The notes: a model not told the origin generated them from the letters alone. 64,000 nucleotides of DNA from Lichenostomus cassidix (GCA_008360975.2 CM039184.1:36505797-36569796), one strand, 5' to 3'. Positions 50,001-61,299 are shown, counted from the stretch's first letter. Numbers and translations: made by a program.

Positions 50001-53000
50001 TGTTTTATCTCATCTTCCTTGCTTGCAATTTCTTTATCACCACAGCTGACATTACATCTTTGAACAAGTCAAGCCTAACTTCATTATCTGGGCTGTGTCA
50101 TTTATTCATTGTTTCTGTAGTGTTTCTAAAATCCTACTAATCTGTTAAGACAGCACCCATATTACACATTTGATGCACTTTTCATTCCCCTGAGGATCAT
50201 TACTCACACATTCAAAAATGCAGGTGCTGGGACATTCTTCATGATCATCATTCAAGGAAGTACACCACTCCCCTTCAAGACACTGAATCACTCTGCTTGG
50301 AAAGACTGCTGGAGTTTAACATCACCCTGCTTTGCCTCACACTATCAAACTGCTCTTTCCTGATTTCACTCCACTCATGATCTCACTCTTGCTGCCTCAC
50401 TTGGCATAAATTTCCTTTAGCCTGCCTCCTGATTCCTCTTGCAAAATAGTACGGATAATTTAGAGACATGTTATTGTACTCTGTTAAAAAAACCCAAATC
50501 AAATTAACCAAACTAACCAAATCAAACCAAACAACAACAACAACAAACCAAACCTTCATGCCTGTTTTATTGTAAAAAGCTACAGATTCCAAAGTTAAAG
50601 AGAACAGAGAAGCCTTTATATATTCTGATCTAGTATTATGTTGTCTTACCTTTGTTGAAGCATGATTCCTCAGTCACAGGACAAAATTCTACCTGTGAGT
50701 GCTGGTCCAAGTCTAATATCTGTACTCTCATCTCCCTCAACTACAGGTAGCTGTTTCCTGGCTAGAATAAACTCTTGCACTGGTAATTACAACTGCTCTT
50801 AATCTAGAAACGCTGAGGAGCTGATAAGAGTCAACATAATTTGACTTTATTATTGACTGTTGGGTTTGGATTTTTTTAATCTGTTAACTATATAATTAAA
50901 TTAATTAATAGGTTTATTTCCAAGCCACTGTTTATGATCCATGTTTTGATGAAAAAATTAAATAAATTAAACTCAAATATAATCTATGTTTAGGAATATA
51001 ATCTATGTTTATAACCTATGTCAGAAAACATCCAGACTTAAACTGAATGAAATCACGGAGGAAAATGCTTAACACCTCTGAGAAATTTGGTCTATACACT
51101 CACCTTATTAAAAATGTCAGCAATTAATTCCAGTTTGGCTTCTAGTTATTGATTCTTTCTTAAAGCAACTGTTAGTGAATTATGTATTTTTGACCTCCTA
51201 AGTATTTATAACACTTAGTATTTTTAATAAAATCATTACTCAGACCTCTAAATTAAGGAAAGAGATCTTCAAGCATTTTAATAGCACTTCTTTTGGTGCC
51301 AGATTTCTTCTGTGACATTCTTCATTCAAAATCACACACACACACAAAAAAAAAAATCAATATGCCACTGCTGTGGAATGCCAATTAACCCCTTATTTTC
51401 CTCTTCCATTCTGTTTTATATGAGCCTCTGGCACATGAAGATGTCCCAAAAGACTTGTAAGTTAAAGATTCCCTAAAGAACAAGCCTTTAAAAAAAACAG
51501 CATTTTAAATATGAAAATATAGATTGAGAAATTGTGTCTTCTACTTATTTGCAAAGGTGTTTTAAGCTTTTCTTTTAAAAATGTTGATTTTGCTGAAGTT
51601 TCCTTTAAGTCTCAATTGAATTGTAGCTCATTTATCAAGCAAATCCCACACACATTATTCTTCAGTTTTAAATCATATTGTTCCAGTTTATCTACTGGGT
51701 AAAAAGGTAATATTAATTTAGTAACATTCTCTTTATGTAAAACAATGGCAGCTCCCTTGCAGAATGCTTTCTGCTACTACTAATGTACAGTTCACCTATC
51801 CTAGATGTGAAACCTCCCAGCAGTATTTTAAATCTGATGATGTAGGCTTGCTCACAACCTGAAAGCAAAGACAAGCCTCACACTTACTGAGTTTGCATTG
51901 CTGGCAAGGAACGCCTGATGATGGAGTGGACTTGTCTGTAGACATCCAGCTTGGACATGCAGCGGCAGGACGTGTGGTTGGCGAAACTGACGGTGACGGG
52001 CTTGGGCCCGTGGGACAGAGGCACTGTGATCTCAAACAGCTGCAAAACGCAAACCAAAGCAGAAAACTTCTTATATAGACCAGTAATGGCCCAACTAAAA
52101 CCAATGTAGGGACATATGAGAAACCTACCAGGAACTTAAGTTCAAGTTTTTTGCTGTCTTCCAGCATTCAGTGACATATTCAATTATACTGCTAAACAAC
52201 CGTTATGTGCAAAATTAATACAATAGCTGTGGTATGACAATTAACATTTTTAGTGTTAAATGCTGTTATATGCCACTTTGCTTACTATAACATTTAACAT
52301 ACAATAGGAAAATGTACAAATAACTCAATTTTCTATGAGGAGATGACTCCAAATTGGCAGCCTTTTGAAAAAATCCAAAATGGAACATTTGGAAGGTGCT
52401 TTGAAAAGTTGAAGAACAAGAACAATATAAAGAAGACAGTAAGTTACAACCTAATACATCAGTTGCACAATTACAAAAGCTTATGTAAAACAGCAATATA
52501 ATAGATTTTGATCAAACCAGTTCAAAAGCACTATCAGGACTCCTGAAAAAGAAATTTTCCATACATTCCTTGTCACTGACCTTTAGAATCATAGCATGGT
52601 TTGGGTTGGAAAGGACCTTACAGCTCATATAATTAGAACCCCTCTGCCATGGGCAGGGAGACCTTTCACTAGACCAGGTTACTCAAAGCCCCAAAAGGTA
52701 TTTCTTTTTTATTCATGGCATTGACAGTTTCTTCTTTAGACTACAGGGACTTCATGCCATACTTTCCAGAAAAGCTGTGGACTTTTATACAAAGTATTTA
52801 TTTGCTTCAGTAGCTAAATTAATTTATTCAGCACTATCATCACATGTGCCGATATCCATTGAATCAGCGCACATAAAATTATCATTATGCTGACTTCTGA
52901 AATACAACAAAACTGTTATTATGTGGGAACACCATCATTCTAAATACTTTTCAAATACAGGATTTATAGATGGTTTTTTCCCCAAGATTTACATTAACTC

Positions 53001-56000
53001 TACTATGTTCTCCTGATGGACTGTGGTTTATTTTGGCAAGTTTTCCTTAACTTGATTGAGCCTAAGTTTCCATCACTTGTGATCTTTGCACTTTCTAAAG
53101 TGTCAGTAAGGCCAGCCAAATATAACCAGTGTAACAGAGTACAGTATGTCTAGAGAGATTTTTAAGTTAAGGACATAAGACTGAATTCAAAACAAAACAT
53201 CCCTAGAATGAAAATAAACTATTTGACAAGTGGTACATCATCATTATTTTACTATCTAACTTTCTTGAAAAACTATTTCAAGGCTTATGTGGGATATAAC
53301 AACAGGTATTTGATATAATAAATTAATACTTATTTAATATGCTTGGGTCCCTTATTCTATCTTTTTCTATTTTAATCCCTTTCTTTTCCCAGAAATATTA
53401 ACAAGAAAACATTTGGAACTTATATATCTCCCACTATTAATAGTACCTACTATATCACTACAATAATCAGTCTAACAGAAAAATGCATGGGAAAAGGTAG
53501 AAATGGTCATGTTCAAAGCAACTGAAAATTCTTGTGGCATATCTCTGAATTGTGAAAAAGAACACCATGCACATCTCAAACTGGGCAAGCAATTTCAAGC
53601 TGTTAACTTGTTTCCTGTGCGAAAATCTCCTCTAAATCTAATTTCAATCTTCTTGTTTTCCCTTGAGGGACTATAACTGTAACCGTGAAACAAGAGGATT
53701 TAGGACCTTTACAACAAGCGGTCTGAAATAAGCCAAAAAACTGTCCATCCTGCCAGCCAAGAGGGAGAATGGGATGAGACAGCTCTTTGACATCTGCTCT
53801 CTGCTTCCCTTCAACCAACAAGCAAGTGCCCATAGGTGGGACATTAAGAAGTGCTGCTGAGGGACAGCCTATTACTGCACCCAGTAGTTCCTCAATCTTT
53901 GTAACCACTGTTGAATTATTTGTGCCATAGAAACAGAGAACAGCTGTCTGATAATGAATTAGAGAACAAAATCAACACAGCTACATCACGAAAGGAAAAC
54001 TCAACCATCCACATTTCCCATATTTCTTTACTAGACAAACCACTGCTTACAATCTTGGCTACTGCAGTCAGGAGATCAGCTGCATTATGTGAATTAGCCT
54101 AGGGAGTCTTCAAATACTGTCACAGACCTTCTACCACATCTTAATTAAGAAGTTGTCTCACATCTCAACCCTGATTGTATAAACAGCCCTTAGCAAGTAA
54201 AAAAACAGGTTTTGGAAAAAAAATTGTATTAAAAACAAAGCTGAATACTTTTCCACTTTTCTCTTAATAAAGTCAAGTAGCTAGAAAGGAGGAACACAGC
54301 ATGAACTAGAGAACTATTGACCTCACTCAGTAGACCACCACTCTGTTCCACAAGGCAATCTGGGAACATCTGACCTGGTCCATTCTCCTAGAAATCAATG
54401 ATTTACCCCCTATAAAAATAAATTCTGTGCTTATTTTTTTTTACTTTTAATTAATTTTGAGGAAAACTAATATCGGCTTTCTTTATATTTTAATGTCTGA
54501 AACCAATGCTAGAGTTTGCACTCACAGTAAGAACTCCAGCTGAAAAATCAATTTCCCATTAAGCACTTTTTCTGCAGGGTGAACACTGTGAAGTTGTTTT
54601 CTTATAGAGTTTATGCACAAAAAATAAAGCTAAAAATTGAAGAATTATGAAAAAACTCTTCTCATAGATTTCAGTAAATAAAAGAGAAACTGTGGTGAAA
54701 ATAGATGTGTAGGGTCTTGAATCCACAGAAAGTCTTGAATCCAATACTATTTTCCTTCCTAATTCTCATCGGATATGGAGTAAGGTGTAGTCACATTTTT
54801 AAAAATTTGATATGGTGACAGAGGAAGAGATATAGCTATAGGTCTGTTCCATTATAAAGTGTTTTTTAAAACTGCATTCTGTCAAGGACCAGATAAAACT
54901 GGAAAGCAGAAGCAAGATAGAAAACAGTGATCAAATTGCTTGCTTTTACAGAATAAGTAAGAAAACAAAACTATGTTATTGCCTCTTTCTTCTTTCTGAT
55001 AAGACCTTTTAGATTTTCCTTTTCAGATTCTCTCAAATCTTTAACTACTCCTATGTCATAACATCACAAATAACATCAAGAACTTCAAAAAGAAACTCAG
55101 TACAAAACATCTTCTATTGGGTAAAAAAATTACTTCACTCCACAGATGTGAACAGTAAAATGAAGAGAAAGATATAATTTACACCAAACTGACATGGTGC
55201 TCAAAGACCAGGAAATGTGTTACATGGAACAACTCTGTCACTAGGAAGTCCTTTATTTCAGTAAGCTATATTTTACCAATATGTGCAAAAAAATAGTATT
55301 TCTTGGGTTTTAAAATGAAGACTGTATTTACATCTTTCAAGCAACTGGAATTGGGACAATGGCTTCTCCTAATAATGAGAAAAACAGTAGGGCTTTGAAC
55401 AAAGTCAGTGTTGTAGTTATCCTTATTTGAGCTATTTGAGTTACATTACTCCTGTAATGTGTGGTTTCGCTTAAATTTAGGATTGAAATTTCTTGGAAGG
55501 ATGTACCATTTCAGACAGATTTGATGAGAAAGGAGCAGAAAACACACTCTAAATAATTAGTGGTTTTTTTCCATTTTGTTTACATGCCCTTTTCCTAATT
55601 TCCCCCGAAGAAGGCTCAGAGCACTAAGAAGTTTCATGATGAAGGAGTGACATTTCTAATTTAATTAATCATTCTAATTTTATAACTGGCTATGTGGTTT
55701 TTGGTCTTCATTATGTACTGCATCTTCAGCTGGATGAATCCAGTTGAAAAAGGAAGCAAGATTTACACTAAAAATGAAAAAGCCCGCAACCAACAAAAAC
55801 CCTACCAAATACCATAACAGGAAAATACCCTAGGAAACATTTTAAAATATGACTATTTTTACATGATTTTTGAGGGAAACGTTGAAAGATAATTTTGATA
55901 ATTCCTATATCTAATTAAAGCAGAATAATGTAGTGTATGTTTCTTTTATGGCTGCTCACAGGCTCAGTGAATGATCTCTGCACACTCCCACCTGACCACA

Positions 56001-58893
56001 AGCCCTGAACTTGAAGAGCAGAACCTGCACATAAACCTGCTGAAGATGCCCTACCAGAAAGCAAGTAGGTACATAATGCTAATATCTCTTAATACAATAA
56101 AATGCAGTTCCTAAAATGCTTTCTTTGCAACAGGTATTCTGTCTGCACATGTCCTACAGTAGTCTACACTAATAAAATTACAGGCTAGTTTTCCATAAAG
56201 TGCTTGCCTCATACAGGCATATGGTAGATGAAAAAAAAAAAAAAAAAGAGAGAAAGAGAATTAAGTTTCATGGATAATCTGAAAATTGAGAATGGCACAT
56301 CGTAATTTATTTTGTTCACCATAAAACATAAAAATATTTTTGGGAAAAGAGTGTTAAACAATTTTTTTTCCAGGCAGCAGTCTCTTCAGCTGTTTTTCCT
56401 GTGTATTCTGGAATCAACTATTTCCTTTGTCATACCAGCAATAAGAAGGCTTAAAATATGCACAAACACAACTGTTTTTGCGAGGAACACATTGAATTGC
56501 AATAAAAGAGTGAGAACTTACTGTCTTGCTGATGTAATTTGTGCTGATATTCATACACTGAAGTCCTTCACTATTGCAGCAACCTCCACATCTGTAGATG
56601 GATACACATGGGGGTTTAAAGAAGGTGTTTGTAGTTGCTCCAAACTCTTTTCCCACATCCACACACACTTCACGTGGCATGCACTGAGTTTTTCTCCATT
56701 CAGTATCAATACCTGCCAAGTTACAGGGAATTTCATATGTTATAAAGTAACTGTTTAAAACCAAAACTGTCCTGCAGTAAATTAGGATTCCTTTTTATAA
56801 CTTCAAAACCAGAATATGCCTTGCTAGAGTCACACCCTTTAGTCAGTGAAATACACATCTATGTTACCTTCTAGCTGATTTTTCACAGGGATGTGACATA
56901 TTGTCATGGGGCAGAAGAAAAGTCCCAGTGGAGCTAAAAGGGAACATAACAGGCAGGGGGAGACCTTAAAGCATAGAATCATAGCCTGGCTTGTGTTGGA
57001 AAGGACCTTTAAAGGTCACCTGTCACCTAATCCAACCCTCTTGTAATGAGCAGGGACATCTTCAACCAGATCAGGTTTCTCAGAGCCCCATCCAAACCTG
57101 AATGACCTGGACTGTTTCCTGGGATGGGGCACCCAGCACCTCTCTGGACAACCTGTTCCAATAGTTCACCATCCTTACTGTAAAAAATGTCCTTGTATCT
57201 AGAGTGAGTCTACTTTCTTTATTTAAAAATTATTACTATCCTATCACAACAGGACCTGCTAAAACATCTCCCCTCATCTTTCTTATAGACCCCCTTTAGG
57301 TTCTGGAAGGCTTCTATAAGGACTCCTGGGAATCTTCTCTTCTGCAGACTGAGCAGTCCCAGCTCTCTCAGCCTATCTTCACAGGAGAGGTGCTCCAGCT
57401 CTCTGAATATCTTCACAGTCCTCTTCTGGACCAGCTCCAACAGGTCCATGTCCTTATGTTAGGGGCCCCTGATCTGGACACAGCACTGCTGATGGGGTCT
57501 CACTAGAGCACAGAGGGGAGAATCCCCTTTCTCAACCTATGGCCAGCAGCTAAAGCTGCACATGTCCTTTCTCCTTTGCCTAGGGCAAGTCTCATCTTGA
57601 GTAAAGTCTGCACTTTAGTACTGCACACCTCTGCAAAGTAATTTTAACCAGCCCACCCAGCACTTCACTTGGATATGGTATATTAGAAACATTAAATTTT
57701 ATACACTTAATGTGAAAATAATTTAAACATATGTTTAGCTTGTTAACTGGAGAGGTATAATTTAAAGCAAAAGCTTACTATTTAGCAATTATGTACAACA
57801 TGTGATTTAATCTGACACATGATATTTGTGCCCAGATTATCCACACAAATTTGGGCAAAGACTTTGTATCATGTTATGCAGTCTTTAACCAAATCCAATC
57901 TTACACTAAACAGCCCCGAGACTTGCAGCTGTACAAGTCCCTTTATTCCCTTTTGGCACTAGATTTTAGTAGGCTATTCAACAAAAATGGAAATTTTGCC
58001 TTATATGCACTCTAAAGTCTCCATTAAGGTACATGATCTCCAATATCATGTCAAAAATACATCTCCTGCTATAAATCCTGCAATTCTCTGCCTACAAGCA
58101 TTTGCTTAAACTGTACAAATGTATTTTTGTCCAACCTATCTGAAACACTAAAAGGTATTCAAACACATTGGTTTGAAAGCTGTTTTTCTTGTTTTAGCAT
58201 AACATCATGATAACTGTCCTCTTGTAACAGGAAAAAGTTACAAGTGGATTCTTTGGCATTCCAAAGCCATGATGCATAAGAGAAGAAAGCATTACCAGCC
58301 ATGATGCAATTGCAGCAAATGAGAAGAAACAGTTCAATGGAGTCCAACTATTAGTGTCCTCTTTGTTTTCTCCAAAATTGTTACTGCCTCTACAAAGTAG
58401 GACTCCATATACTTGAAGACAAGCACTTCTCTTTCTCTACTGAGCTGAGAAAGCAACTTTCTTACAATGGACACACCTAAAATATATCTGCAGACTGATT
58501 TTTTTTCATTATGAAAGGCTGACTGTCCAAGATTTTATATTATAGACAAAACATCCTATCAAACTGCTGAGGTTGGTTTACTGACAATGCTTAGCTTTTA
58601 AAATATTTTTGACGCAACTGAAAAGCCTCAAGATTTAAATTTATTGTGTGTTGGAACTTGGATTGTGTCCTGTACTTACTTTTCAGGATCTCTGCATTAT
58701 AGTGTGCTGCGGCAAATTTCAGGGAATCATCTGATCTTGTGTCAAAGCTGGAGTGTTCCCTGTTGTGTTGCCAACCTCCTCTCCTCAACTGACATTTGAA
58801 CATTTTCCAGTATTCTGGGTAAAGTACTGTCATGAGTTCATCCACACTGGACACAGACCGCAACTGCTCTTCCAGGTCTTTGCTTGCATGAGC
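43922..58893 (-). CDS. VEGFC: VEGFC, vascular endothelial growth factor C (coding exons 2-7; exon 1 outside window)
   Basis: Secreted growth factor of the PDGF/VEGF family, ligand of VEGFR-3 and VEGFR-2, the main driver of lymphatic vessel growth. The coding join on the minus strand is 58893-58680, 56712-56522, 52039-51888, 49210-49101, 48848-48518, 44036-43922. Phases fit at every junction and the total is 1113 nt (370 residues plus TAG). Counting from the first residue of exon 2: N-terminal propeptide 1-62; VEGF homology domain from Ala63 with the cystine-knot core C-V-S-I-Y-R-C-G-G-C-C at 107-117; dibasic processing site Arg177-Arg178 before Ser179; cysteine-rich C-terminal propeptide 179-370. 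N-glycosylation sequons are at Asn126 (NIS), Asn156 (NHT) and Asn191 (NKT). Adding 49 gives human numbering and a full length of 419. Signal peptide and start codon are in exon 1, beyond 64000. Identification comes from recognising the protein family, with no database search; no plausible alternative. Confidence 0.97.
44037..48517 (-). other. VEGFC: VEGFC intron 6
   Basis: About 4.5 kb, GT-AG. AT-rich sequence with no recognisable exon or full repeat element. It holds an AT-rich imperfect palindrome near 46719-46750 and a 15-bp direct repeat (TGTTTAAGAAATTTT) at about 47768 and 47809. Confidence 0.85.
48518..48848 (-). CDS. VEGFC: VEGFC exon 6: silk-homology (BR3P-type) cysteine repeats
   Basis: 331 nt: two bases finishing Asp223, 109 codons (224-332), two bases of Ser333. 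The acceptor reads CTGCTTTTCTAG and the donor GTAAAACCT, a weaker donor than in the other introns. It carries three near-identical C-x10-C-x-C-x-C units starting CGPNKELDEE, CGPHKELDRS and CGPNKEFDEE, then a fourth more diverged unit starting CPRHQPLNPA. These resemble the Balbiani ring 3 protein repeat known from the VEGF-C and VEGF-D C-termini. The region is removed or rearranged during maturation and affects receptor affinity and matrix binding in mammals. Confidence 0.97.
48849..49100 (-). other. VEGFC: VEGFC intron 5 (short, 252 bp)
   Basis: Donor GTAAGCACT and acceptor CTGCTTTTCTAG with a pyrimidine-rich tract. By far the shortest intron visible in this gene. Nothing else seen in it. 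Confidence 0.9.
49101..49210 (-). CDS. VEGFC: VEGFC exon 5: start of the cysteine-rich C-terminal propeptide
   Basis: 110 nt: one base finishing Gln186, 36 codons (187-222), and one base of Asp223. The acceptor reads AATTTCACAG and the donor GTAAGCACT. It contains the sequon N-K-T (Asn191) and CPKNHIWNNQICRC, the first C-x10-C-x-C unit of the propeptide. The last residues (SSHLGDS, then Asp at the junction) form a variable linker that differs from mammals, although the total length across exons 5 and 6 is the same. Only 252 bp of intron separates it from exon 6. Confidence 0.95.
49688..49704 (+). repeat. A17 homopolymer in VEGFC intron 4
   Basis: Uninterrupted A run (T17 on the transcribed strand); no adjacent element recognised. 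Confidence 0.9.
50976..51011 (+). repeat. Tandem duplication, 17-bp unit at 19-bp period
   Basis: AATATAATCTATGTTTA occurs at 50976-50992 and again at 50995-51011. Confidence 0.9.
51333..51356 (+). repeat. (CA)7 followed by an A run
   Basis: Seven CA units passing directly into about ten A residues, in VEGFC intron 4. Confidence 0.85.
51888..52039 (-). CDS. VEGFC: VEGFC exon 4: end of the VEGF domain and convertase cleavage site
   Basis: 152 nt: 50 codons (136-185) plus two bases of Gln186. The acceptor reads GCGTTTTGCAG and the donor GTAAGTGTG. It begins LFEITVPLSHGPKPV, continues SFANHTSCRCMSKLDVYRQ with sequon Asn156, and contains HSIIRRSLPA. In human VEGF-C, proprotein convertases cut after the second Arg of that site; the two chains then stay joined by disulfides. 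The 5' half is strikingly GC- and CpG-rich for this locus: I count 38 of 50 third positions as G or C. Confidence 0.97.
52584..52695 (-). mobile_element. CR1 LINE 3' tip (short)
   Basis: Begins TAGAATCATAGCATGGTTTG GGTTGGAAAGGACC (two parts of one run), the canonical complement of a CR1 3' end, and extends about 110 bp to CAAAGCCCCAAAAGG. It lies in VEGFC intron 3 in the same orientation as the gene. Confidence 0.9.
56231..56260 (+). repeat. A17 run followed by GA-rich tract
   Basis: Seventeen A residues then GAGAGAAAGAGAA, in VEGFC intron 3. Confidence 0.85.
56522..56712 (-). CDS. VEGFC: VEGFC exon 3: cystine-knot core of the VEGF homology domain
   Basis: 191 nt: two bases finishing Ser72, then 63 codons (residues 73-135). 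The acceptor reads TAACTTGGCAG and the donor GTAAGTTCT, phase 0 at the 3' end. It encodes the family signature P-P-C-V-S-I-Y-R-C-G-G-C-C-N (105-118) with the cystine-knot and dimer cysteines, the upstream motif CMPREVCVDVGKEFG, and the sequon Asn126-Ile-Ser. By my count 25 of 63 third codon positions are G or C, well below exon 4. Confidence 0.97.
56713..58679 (-). other. VEGFC: VEGFC intron 2
   Basis: About 2.0 kb, GT-AG. Nearly a third is the CR1 fragment at 56971-57560. The rest is AT-rich with no recognised feature. Confidence 0.85.
56971..57560 (-). mobile_element. CR1 LINE fragment with decayed ORF2 C-terminus
   Basis: About 590 bp antisense in the window, hence the same strand as VEGFC, in intron 2. 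The 3' tip reads CATAGAATCATAGCCTGGCT. The minus strand still has a short open stretch (57449-57219) with the CR1 reverse-transcriptase C-terminal wording ELEHLSCEDRLRELGLLSLQ followed by KRRFPG. It is a retrotransposon remnant, not a host gene. The 5' boundary near 57560 is approximate. Confidence 0.9.
58680..58893 (-). CDS. VEGFC: VEGFC exon 2: N-terminal propeptide and start of the mature domain
   Basis: 214 nt; 71 codons plus one base (A) that completes Ser72 with exon 3. The acceptor reads ACTTTGACAG and the donor GTAAGTACA. It begins in phase 0 with Ala-His-Ala-Ser-Lys-Asp, as in other vertebrate VEGFC genes. It carries the conserved stretches RSVSSVDELM and YPEYWKMFKCQLR of the N-terminal propeptide, and ends with FAAAHYNAEILK. 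The family's ADAMTS3/CCBE1-dependent cleavage falls before the third Ala of that stretch (residue 63 here, 112 in human numbering). The segment HSSFDTRSDDS differs from the mammalian version at the same length, as expected for the less constrained part of the propeptide. Confidence 0.96.
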
Positions 58894-60014
58894 CTGTCAA
58901 AGTAACGTGCAAGATTAATCACTTTTGCTATTACACAAGGTTTGATGTAAACTAGCCTGAATAAAATGTTGAATGCTTGAACCCCAAAATATGTAAATGA
59001 TGTTCATTTTAATACCACATTGTCTTAAAGTAACACCAAGTTTTTGCCATTTTCCCTTAGTCCCAGAAAATCAAAACACCCAGAAATGCAAAACCAGCAA
59101 AATTAACAAAAAAGAAAAAAGAAGAAAAAAGGAGAAACTAATTCATGTTATTTAGTACCTTTCTAGGGAAAACATTAAGAAACAAATTCTATTATACTGC
59201 ACTAATTCTTTAAATCAGTAGGCGATGAGGACTTTGGTAGCTTGAAGAATCTAAAACTCACACTCTCTCACTTTTTCAGGATTAGCCCCAAATCCTGCAA
59301 TCTTGTATTCTTATTCACTGTCCTTTACACAATCTCATTGCAATTGCAGTTTCTAAATGACTGAGGTTTACATTCCAATTTATCATTTATCTGGAAGACT
59401 CCTCTGTTTCTCTTATATGACACATATTGCATCAAAGGATTGGTGTCCTTTGTCCCCTGCCCACCCTTCTCATCCATTAATTGCTGACTTCCCAAAGGGA
59501 AGGGTAGTATGGATAAAGAGGACTATTGAAGAACCTTTAGCCACCTTTTCAGCCCACATGGCCCTTAGATGGCAGTATGAGACACAAAATATATAGGTAC
59601 ACTTTGTACAAAGTGCATCACCTGGCTATAGACTTGACAGTTTACTACCAAACTATTGCTCTAGCCAGAAAAACACATGGCTGTAAGAATGTCTACATGT
59701 CTAAAACATGTCTAGGTGCAGAAATACAAAACGATGTAAACTGAAACTTACAAGTTCTTATCTGACTCCTCTACTAAAAAAATTAATTCTTTCAGTTCAC
59801 TGATTTTGAACATTATGTGAGTAAAACAGGTAGTTCAGAACCAGCTCACCTGAATCAAAACAGTTCTCTGTCTCACAAACAACTACAAGAGTATAAAATG
59901 CCATGTGTGGTTGCATCCACTTCCCGACCCAGTGTCAAATACAGCAGAAACATCTCAGGATAAGGCAAATTCACAGAACTAATTTCTGTAAATAGAGTTA
60001 CATATGGAACTGTG

Positions 60015-60211
60015 AAGGTGCTGAGGCACTGGAACAGGTCACCCAGAGAAGTTGTGGATGCTCCATCCCGGGAATTGTTCAAGTGCAGGTTGGATGAACC
60101 TCTGAGCAACCTGATGTAGTGAAAGATGTACCTGTCTATGGCAGGTGAGCTGGAGTTAGATGATCCTTAAGGTCCCTTCCAACTCAGGCCATTCTGTGAT
60201 ACTATGATTCT
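60015..60211 (+). mobile_element. CR1 LINE 3' fragment
   Basis: Sense orientation in VEGFC intron 1 (opposite to the gene). Runs from GAGGCACTGGAACAGGTCAC through GATGATCCTTAAGGTCCCTT to the 3' end CCATTCTGTGATACTATGAT. 5' truncated. Confidence 0.88.
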
Positions 60212-61299
60212 GATACCAGTTTTAAATTCATTTTATATGACAAAGTGTTCTGAAGTTACAAAATGTTTTCACTGAAGCCATGCTAACCAGTGTCCCTGCA
60301 GACAACTTTGTCCTGGGAGGTTTCAAAACCCAAGCTATTGTCTCAGAAATGTGCCCATGTGGGTCTTCATCTCTTTCCTGGCCACCACAGGAACGGCCAT
60401 CCCTGACCCACGTCATGCATCAAGCAGTTTCTGGGGGCTTTGCCTTCAAATTTAATGGTAACACAGAGAATTTCACTCCCCATCACCCCTGCTCTCCCTG
60501 CAGGATGCCACTCAGGGTCTCGATCGGTGGGTCACAGACAGAAATCCAAGCTTAGGAAACAACTAATTTGGCTACCAGCTGCTTGTACCTCCTGAGAGGC
60601 AAGAAGTGCAGGGTTTGAGTAGCCTCACTCCTGCCAGACTGTTTCCTGAGAGTGCTGCAGCACATGGCCCTTGAGTAATGGGAAGCAAGTTGCTGCACCA
60701 GCACAATGCCAGCGTTGCAGATGCACGTCTGCCACGTGATGGGAATATGCATGGCACAGTGTGTATATCCTGTCACAAGGCTGGAAGCCAGTCTATTATG
60801 TAAAAGGCACAGGAATAAAAGCTGTGGTTAGCCATCCAGTAGCTGATCCTAGGAAGTCATAGCAGATCATGGGGGTAACATGGAAAGAGAATTCAACCAA
60901 ACCTTCACCACCTTTGATGAATTCTTAAAAGACTGTGCAGTCCCCAGAAGACAAAACATTGGCTAGTGCTGTTGCAGATATTCAAAATACAGGCCTAGAG
61001 CATCAGGGAACAAGTACTGAAACTCAGTATTACTTTGTTGATAAGAAATCTGGCATGGACCAGGAAAAAGAGAAATTGTTTGAAACAATGCATGCTGAAT
61101 TGCTCTGTGGTAGGCAGTCAAGTCATGTCTTTTCAGCTGGACACAATTGGTTATACATGTGTTACATGTGTATGAATAAAACTTAAAATATGAAGAAATT
61201 AATGGCTTTAATTAAGCATTGTATCAAATAGAATATATTGTTTTATCCTGAATATTCCATGGGCCATAGTGCCATGTGCCAACAACCTGAGACAAGGCA

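Larger units (their letters stand above)
49211..51887 (-). other. VEGFC: VEGFC intron 4
   Basis: About 2.7 kb, GT-AG. Contains an A17 run (49688-49704), a CAA/CCAAA-rich low-complexity tract (about 50485-50560), a 17-bp tandem duplication (50976-51011), a (CA)7-A tract (51333-51356), and a cysteine-rich open frame at 50315-50145 reported among the findings. Confidence 0.85.
52040..56521 (-). other. VEGFC: VEGFC intron 3
   Basis: About 4.5 kb, GT-AG. Contains the CR1 fragment at 52584-52695, an A17 run followed by a GA-rich tract (56231-56260), and a spaced direct repeat GTCTTGAATCCA at about 54714 and 54732. Otherwise unannotated AT-rich sequence. Confidence 0.85.

Noticed and set aside
51796..52167. 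123-codon minus-strand open frame across VEGFC exon 4
   Set aside because: Wrong frame of exon 4 running into both introns; the true frame is set by the PLSHGPKPV and HTSCRCMSK motifs and splice phases.
56312..56758. 148-codon plus-strand open frame, the longest in the window
   Set aside because: It is antisense to VEGFC exon 3 and its flanks; the minus strand carries the recognisable protein and splice sites.
57219..57449. 76-codon minus-strand frame with protein-like wording (ELEHLSCEDRLREL)
   Set aside because: C-terminal remnant of CR1 ORF2, not a host gene; truncated and decayed.
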